DNA of 36,828 nucleotides. Source: an uncultured Oscillospiraceae bacterium. Its GTDB lineage: Bacteria; Bacillota; Clostridia; Oscillospirales; Oscillospiraceae. Location: NCBI GenBank assembly GCA_947632365.1, contig CANROZ010000005.1, positions 1 through 36,828 of the forward strand, in the 5' to 3' direction. The notes under the pieces are model-generated. The model saw only the letters and a program-made list of their open reading frames with translations. It was not told the origin of the DNA and did not search any database. This document shows, one piece after another, positions 32,858-36,828 of the stretch; position 1 is the stretch's first letter, and the number at the start of each line of letters is the position of its first letter. Made by a program: the position numbers and the translations under genes.

Positions 32858-33705
32858 GCGAGTTCACGATCCGCCCCTGGCGGAAGGAGGACCGTCCCCG
32901 TCTCATGACGCTGTGGCAGGACGCCTTTGGCGATGATACGGATTACATTGAAAAATTCTTCTCCCTCTTTCTCCGGCCCGACGCCTGCATCGTGGCGGAG
33001 GCGGAGGGACAGGCGGTCTCGGCCATGTACGTGCTGGACGGTCCGGTGCTGTTCCCCCCGGCGGGAAAGTCCCTCTCCACCGCCTACACCTATGCCCTGG
33101 CCACCGATCCCGCCTGGCGGGACCGGGGCATCGGCACGGCGGTCTACAAGGCGTGCGTGCGTGCGGCGTTGGAGCGGGCGGACGCGGCCTGCGTGCTGCC
33201 CGCCTCCCCGGAGCTCTATGCCTTTTATGAGAAAGCCTCCGGCTGCATCCCGGTCAGTTCCGTCCGGGAGGCGGTCTTTGCCCGGGACGAGATACCCGCC
33301 GCAGACCGGACGGCGGCCCCCATCTCCGTGGGGGAATACTATCTGCGGCGCAAGGCCGTGCTGCGGGGCCAGCCCTACACCGTGCTGACCGCCGATCTCT
33401 TTGCCCTGGAAAGCTACCACATCCAGCGCTTCGGCGGCGGGCTCTTCTCCGTGGACGGGGATATCGCCGTGGTGGAGATGGACGGCCCCACCTGCCGCAT
33501 CGTGGAGCTTCTGGCGCCGGAGGGCGACTGGATGGGCGTGCTGGGGGCCATCGCGGAGCGGTTCCCGGCGGAGCGGTACCTTGTCCGCTCCCCCCTCTTC
33601 TGTCCCGGCCCCGGCCGGGCCAGGCCCTTCGTGATGGCAGCGGTCCGCCCGGGCAGCGCGCTGTCGGGCGGCTCCGATCTGTGGTGGGGCTTTGCCTTCG
33701 ACTGA
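32854..33705 (+). CDS. GNAT family N-acetyltransferase
   Basis: 283-residue protein with an N-terminal acetyl-CoA-binding GNAT domain (TIRPWRKEDRPRLMTLW, then YALATDPAWRDRGIGTAVY, where RGIGTA is motif A at about residues 91-96). The C-terminal half (150-283) looks like a second, degenerate GNAT-type or Eis-like module without a clear motif A. Acceptor is unknown. It starts in a 4-base overlap with the DUF2156 gene and ends the five-gene operon; no terminator follows until 33839. Confidence 0.85.
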   Translation: MSEFTIRPWRKEDRPRLMTLWQDAFGDDTDYIEKFFSLFLRPDACIVAEAEGQAVSAMYVLDGPVLFPPAGKSLSTAYTYALATDPAWRDRGIGTAVYKACVRAALERADAACVLPASPELYAFYEKASGCIPVSSVREAVFARDEIPAADRTAAPISVGEYYLRRKAVLRGQPYTVLTADLFALESYHIQRFGGGLFSVDGDIAVVEMDGPTCRIVELLAPEGDWMGVLGAIAERFPAERYLVRSPLFCPGPGRARPFVMAAVRPGSALSGGSDLWWGFAFD

Positions 33706-33752
33706 CAGTTATTTCGGCATTTCCCGTAACTTAATACTTTTGTAATGATATC

Positions 33753-33818
33753 TCACTTTCTTTTGTAATATCCGGCCGTTAAACTGAGAGCAGCAAGTGT
33801 CAGTTTCATCTTTTTCAT
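33753..33818 (-). CDS. Candidate 21-residue small peptide
   Basis: On the minus strand AGAGGAC lies three bases before an ATG that opens a 21-codon frame, MKKMKLTLAALSLTAGYYKR plus one Lys. The product is a hydrophobic core with Lys at both ends, like a small membrane peptide or a signal-peptide remnant. No promoter is obvious and the strand is opposite to both neighbouring genes. Chance occurrence in an AT-rich gap is quite possible. Confidence 0.2.
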   Translation of the reverse strand: MKKMKLTLAALSLTAGYYKRK

Positions 33819-33838
33819 TTTGTCCTCTATCCATAGGG

Positions 33839-33878
33839 GACCGCCGGAACAGTGCGATGTTCCGGCGGTCTTCTTTTT
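33839..33878 (+). terminator. Strong terminator after the exporter-GNAT operon
   Basis: Thirteen perfect pairs GACCGCCGGAACA (33839-33851) and TGTTCCGGCGGTC (33858-33870), loop GTGCGA, then TTCTTTTT. It lies 134 bases beyond the GNAT stop. The stretch between has a weaker hairpin AAACTGA/TCAGTTT (33781-33806) and a poor promoter-like pair (TTGTAA, 18 bases, TGTAAT), so it could instead end a short independent transcript. Confidence 0.85.
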
Positions 33879-33889
33879 GGCTTCGGAAA

Positions 33890-33960
33890 CCACTGGCTTT
33901 GCCAGTGGAGGCGTCTCGCAAAAAGCTTTAGCTGCAAGCATCGAGCGAAGCGAGCTACAA
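33890..33960 (+). repeat. Interspersed hairpin repeat, second copy
   Basis: A perfect hairpin CCACTGGC/GCCAGTGG (33890-33908), then TCTCG, CTGCAA and CGAGCGAAGCGAG in the same order as in the spoIIIA element (hairpin, TCTCG, CTGCAA, CGAGCGCAGCGAG at about 25408-25474). The two are the only copies noticed in the window. It looks like a member of a small non-coding repeat family rather than an insertion sequence, since there is no ORF. Confidence 0.5.
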
Positions 33961-33996
33961 GTAAAAACTTAATCAACGAGAGCACTAACGGGAAAA

Positions 33997-34123
33997 GGGA
34001 TCGCCCGTTTACGGGCTGTGGGGCAAGTGATGCAAGAGGCAAAATTTCGATGCGTCTTGAGACGCCTGCCGATCCCAGGCCCTTCTAGGGCCTATTCAAG
34101 CCTCCGGCTTCGCCGGAGGTTTT
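33997..34123 (+). promoter_or_regulatory. Structured leader with terminator-like hairpin upstream of the GTPase-nuclease gene
   Basis: GGGATCG (33997-34003) can pair with CGATCCC (34070-34076), closing a branched structure that contains CCCG/CGGG (34004-34015) and GCGTC/GACGC (34052-34065). Then follow AGGCCC/GGGCCT (34077-34093) and CCTCCGGC/GCCGGAGG (34101-34119) with TTTT, just before the ribosome binding site AAGGA (34132-34136). The order (structured RNA, terminator-like hairpin, ribosome binding site) resembles an attenuator or riboswitch. No known riboswitch class is recognised. Part of it may belong to the neighbouring repeat family. Confidence 0.5.
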
Positions 34124-34125
34124 GA
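34030..34125 (+). CDS. Upstream ORF (31 codons), possible leader peptide
   Basis: An ATG at 34030, six bases after GGGG, opens a 31-codon frame through all the downstream leader hairpins and ends in TGA at 34123-34125, 20 bases before the ATG of the GTPase gene. The peptide is very Arg-rich (9 of 31) and ends LRLRRRF, with those codons inside the terminator-like hairpin. A ribosome on this frame would unfold the hairpin, as in tet(M)- and erm-type attenuation. It could also be a chance frame in a repeat. Confidence 0.35.
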   Translation: MQEAKFRCVLRRLPIPGPSRAYSSLRLRRRF

Positions 34126-34145
34126 CTTATGAAGGAAACGTGCCC

Positions 34146-36692
34146 ATGAAAAAACTAGCCATCGGCATCCTCGCCCACGTGGACGCGGGCAAGACCACCC
34201 TCTGCGAGGGGATGCTGTATCTGACAGGAAAGATCAAAAAGCTGGGCCGGGTGGACCATCGGGACACCTATCTGGACAACCACGACCTGGAGCGGGCCCG
34301 CGGCATCACCATCTTCTCCAAACAGGCCATCCTCACCGCCGGAGACAGGGAGATCACCCTTCTGGACACGCCGGGGCACGTGGACTTCTCCCCGGAGGCG
34401 GAGCGGGTGCTTCAGGTGCTGGACTACGCCATACTGGTCATAAGCGGCACGGACGGCGTACAGGCCCACACGGAGACCCTCTGGGCGCTGCTGGACCGCT
34501 ACCGGGTCCCCACGTTCCTGTTCGTCACCAAGATGGACGTGAACGGCACGGACCGAAAGGCCCTGCTGGAGGATATCCGCGCCCACCTGGACGAGGGCTG
34601 CGTGGACTTCTCCCCGGACAACGCCGCCCGGGACGAGGCCGTGGCCATGCTGGACGAGGCGGTGCTGGACCGATATATGGACGCGGGCCGCGTCGCCGAC
34701 GAGGATGTGGCTGCGCTCATCCGAAAGCGGAAGCTCTTCCCCTGCTTTTTCGGCTCGGGACTGAAGCTGGAGGGCGTGGAGGCGTTTCTCGCAGCCCTGG
34801 AGCGGTACACTGTCTCCCCCGCCTGGCCCGTTCCCTTCGGCGCCCGGGTGTATAAGATCAGCCGGGACGCCCAGGGCGGCCGCCTCACCTGGCTGAAGGT
34901 CACGGGGGGCGAGCTGGCCGTCCGCTCCCCCATGCGGTATCTGCCCCTGCACGGGACGGAGCCTGTGGAGGAGAAGATCAGCCAGATACGGCTCTATTCC
35001 GGCGTGAAGTACGATACCGCCGACCGTGTCCCGGCGGGACAGGTCTGCGCCGTCACGGGGCTGAGCGCCACCTGGCCCGGCCAGGGCCTTGGTGCGGAGC
35101 CGGACGGGGACGAGCCCTGGCTCACCCCCGCCATGGGCTATCGGATCGTGCTGCCCAAGGGGGTCGACGCCCGGGCCATGCTGCCCAAATTGAAGCTGCT
35201 GGAGGAGGAAGAGCCCCAGCTGCACATCGTCTGGCAGGAGGCTCTGGGTGAGATACACGTACAGCTCATGGGCGCGGTACAGATCGAGGTGTTAAAAAGC
35301 CTCATCCGGGACCGCTTCGACGTGGATGTGGACATCGACGCCGGGCGGGTGCTCTATCGGGAGACCATCGCCGGGCCCGTGGAGGGCGTGGGTCACTTCG
35401 AGCCTCTGCGTCACTACGCGGAGGTGCATCTGCTGCTGGAGCCCGGTGCGCCGGGCAGCGGCGTCACGGTGGATACGGTCTGCCCCGAGGACGTGCTGGA
35501 CCGGAACTGGCAGCGGCTCATCCTCACACACCTGACGGAAAAACAGCACCTGGGCGTGCTCACAGGCTCCCCCCTCACCGACGTGAAGATCACCCTGCTC
35601 ACAGGCCGGGCCCATCTGAAGCACACCGAGGGCGGCGACTTCCGCCAGGCCACCTATCGGGCGGTGCGCCAGGGGCTCATGCAGGCCGAGAGCGTGCTTT
35701 TGGAGCCCTATTATACCTTCCGCCTGGAGGTGCCCGCGGCGCTGATCGGCCGGGCCATCACCGACATCCGGGCCATGGGCGGCGAGCACCGGAGCCCCAT
35801 CCCCGAGGGGGACCGGATGGTGCTGGAGGGCTCCGCGCCCGTGGCCGCCATGGGGGATTACGCCGCCCAGGTGGCCGCCTACACCGGGGGCCGGGGCCGC
35901 TTTTCCTGCCATGTGGAGGGCTGCCGCCCCTGCCATGACGCCCAGGCGGTGGTCGACGCGGCGGGCTATGACCCCGAGGCGGACCTGGAAAACACCCCGG
36001 ACAGCGTGTTCTGCGCCCACGGCGGCGGCTTCACGGTGAAGTGGGACAAGGTGCCGGATTATATGCACCTGGAGAGCCCCCTGAAAAAGCCCGCCGCCAC
36101 TGATGAGCCCGCCCCGCTGTGCCAGCGGAACCTAGACATCGACGAGGCAGAGCTGGAGGCCATCATGACCCGTGAGTTCGGCCCCATTCGCCGCCCCCAA
36201 TACGGCGGCCCCACGGTGAACGGCGCCGTGGCCATCCAGATGCAGGCCCGCAAGGCGAAGGAACACATCATCGTGGACGGCTACAACGTGATCTTCGCCT
36301 GGGACGAGCTGAAGGCCCTGGCCGCCCATGGCCTGGACCTTGCCCGGGACAAGCTGCTGGACATGCTGGCGAACTACCAGGGCTATACCAAGAGCGAGCT
36401 GGCGGTGGTCTTTGACGCCTACAAGGTCCCCGGGGGTGCTGGCAGCCGGGACAGCCGGGCCAATGTGCGCGTGGCCTACACCCGGGAGGGCGAGACGGCG
36501 GACATGTACATCGAGCGGCTGGTGAACGATATCGGCAAAAACGAGACCGTCCGGGTGGTCACCTCCGACCGCCTGGTGCAGCTGGGAGCTTTCCGCTCCG
36601 GGGTGCTGCGCACCTCCTCCCGGGAGTTCCAGGCCGAGGTGGCCTGGGTGCTGGAGCAGATCGCCCACGCGGTGAAGCAGACCCAGTTTTGA
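34146..36692 (+). CDS. Tet(M)/EF-G-like translational GTPase fused to a C-terminal NYN (YacP/Rae1-like) ribonuclease
   Basis: Residues 1-240 form the GTPase domain: P-loop AHVDAGKTT (10-18), switch I RARGITI (50-56), DTPGHVDF (74-81) with catalytic His78, and TKMD (128-131). EF-G-like domains II-V follow to about 640, as in Tet(M). After a Cys-containing segment (GCRPCHDA), the AHGGGFTVKWDKVP block and a linker, residues 706-848 are a NYN/PIN-like domain: VDGYN (Asp711), VVFDAYK (Asp757), ETADMYIE (Asp786) and VVTSDRL (Asp808), the full acidic set of YacP/Rae1. Rae1 cleaves mRNA in the ribosomal A site in Bacillus. The ATG at 34146 follows AAGGA; the ORF-track TTG at 34122 lies in the leader. 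The domain IV tip lacks the Ser-Pro-Val of Tet(M), arguing against plain tetracycline resistance. Role in ribosome-targeted RNA decay is inference. Confidence 0.9.
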   Translation: MKKLAIGILAHVDAGKTTLCEGMLYLTGKIKKLGRVDHRDTYLDNHDLERARGITIFSKQAILTAGDREITLLDTPGHVDFSPEAERVLQVLDYAILVISGTDGVQAHTETLWALLDRYRVPTFLFVTKMDVNGTDRKALLEDIRAHLDEGCVDFSPDNAARDEAVAMLDEAVLDRYMDAGRVADEDVAALIRKRKLFPCFFGSGLKLEGVEAFLAALERYTVSPAWPVPFGARVYKISRDAQGGRLTWLKVTGGELAVRSPMRYLPLHGTEPVEEKISQIRLYSGVKYDTADRVPAGQVCAVTGLSATWPGQGLGAEPDGDEPWLTPAMGYRIVLPKGVDARAMLPKLKLLEEEEPQLHIVWQEALGEIHVQLMGAVQIEVLKSLIRDRFDVDVDIDAGRVLYRETIAGPVEGVGHFEPLRHYAEVHLLLEPGAPGSGVTVDTVCPEDVLDRNWQRLILTHLTEKQHLGVLTGSPLTDVKITLLTGRAHLKHTEGGDFRQATYRAVRQGLMQAESVLLEPYYTFRLEVPAALIGRAITDIRAMGGEHRSPIPEGDRMVLEGSAPVAAMGDYAAQVAAYTGGRGRFSCHVEGCRPCHDAQAVVDAAGYDPEADLENTPDSVFCAHGGGFTVKWDKVPDYMHLESPLKKPAATDEPAPLCQRNLDIDEAELEAIMTREFGPIRRPQYGGPTVNGAVAIQMQARKAKEHIIVDGYNVIFAWDELKALAAHGLDLARDKLLDMLANYQGYTKSELAVVFDAYKVPGGAGSRDSRANVRVAYTREGETADMYIERLVNDIGKNETVRVVTSDRLVQLGAFRSGVLRTSSREFQAEVAWVLEQIAHAVKQTQF

Positions 36693-36828
36693 ACCGATCC
36701 CCACGCGACCGCAGGAACGTGTTCTATACCGCGCTGCTAAGAGCGCAATAGATCGGACAATATGAAGTGACTCCAAACTTGTAAAGCGTGGATTAACCTG
36801 TCATACTAAAATTGCAGAAAAGTAAGAA

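Noticed and set aside
33852-34088. 78-codon plus-strand ORF across the repeat and leader
   Set aside because: It begins inside the loop of the terminator hairpin, has no ribosome binding site and its sequence follows the repeat hairpins; it is not convincing as a gene.
34146-36692. Simple tetracycline-resistance gene call
   Set aside because: The loop that displaces tetracycline in Tet(M) is not conserved and the nuclease fusion is not part of known resistance determinants.
36693-36828. Structured RNA or attachment site at the right edge (CCGATC...GATCGG and GCGCT/AGCGC)
   Set aside because: Stems are short, no T-run follows, and the window ends too soon to judge; nothing firm can be called.

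Overview
This 36.8 kb window looks like chromosome of a spore-forming, fairly high-GC member of the Clostridia, most likely an Oscillospiraceae-type gut anaerobe. The evidence is a complete spoIIIAA-AH operon, Firmicutes-style housekeeping clusters (nusB-xseAB-ispA and dxs-tlyA-nadK-argR-recN), sigma-A promoters with TTGACA/TATAAT-like boxes in short AT-rich gaps, and GC-rich codon use. The family-level placement is inference. No tRNA or rRNA gene, CRISPR array, transposase or prophage was seen.

Layout. (1) 1-3652, minus strand: a glycolytic operon trmL-pgk-tpiA-gpmI (gpmI runs off the left edge). (2) 3822-4571, plus: a short dolichyl-phosphate-mannose-synthase/GtrB-like glycosyltransferase, divergent from trmL, with a well-formed promoter pair between them. 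(3) 4834-9595, plus: a branched-chain amino-acid ABC importer in the order livJ-livH-livM-livG-livF, with a hairpin after livJ and strong terminators after livF. (4) 9718-12531, minus: a second amino-acid-type ABC importer of the TrpXYZ-like family (binding protein, permease, ATPase), then tyrS. (5) 12688-20519, minus: tyrS at the end of dxs-tlyA-nadK-argR-recN-tyrS, preceded by ispA. (6) 20519-27485, minus: spoIIIAA-AH, an Asp23-family gene, nusB, xseA, xseB, ispA. The gene order from spoIIIAA to recN is close to that of Bacillus subtilis, but accB/accC and folD are absent, nadK is inserted, and tyrS plus a transporter occupy the position where spoIVB and spo0A follow recN in Bacillus. (7) 27662-33705, plus: a tightly overlapping operon of a heterodimeric ABC exporter, a family-4 uracil-DNA glycosylase, a DUF2156 (MprF C-terminal-like) protein and a GNAT acetyltransferase. 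(8) 33706-34145: a 440-base non-coding stretch rich in hairpins. It holds a strong terminator, a copy of an interspersed hairpin repeat, and a branched structured leader with a 31-codon upstream ORF and a terminator-like hairpin. (9) 34146-36692, plus: an 848-residue fusion of a Tet(M)/EF-G-like ribosomal GTPase to a complete C-terminal NYN (YacP/Rae1-type) endoribonuclease domain. The last 136 bases hold no recognisable gene or clear terminator.

The strongest candidate for an undescribed system is region 8 plus 9: a ribosome-binding translational GTPase physically joined to a Rae1-like A-site nuclease, behind a leader that looks built for attenuation. Second-rank items are the four-hairpin insert between spoIIIAD and spoIIIAE (related to the repeat in region 8), a SpoIIIAG reduced to a minimal ring-building motif, and a 22-position inverted repeat that contains the promoter of the TrpX-like binding protein and shares sequence with the livJ promoter.
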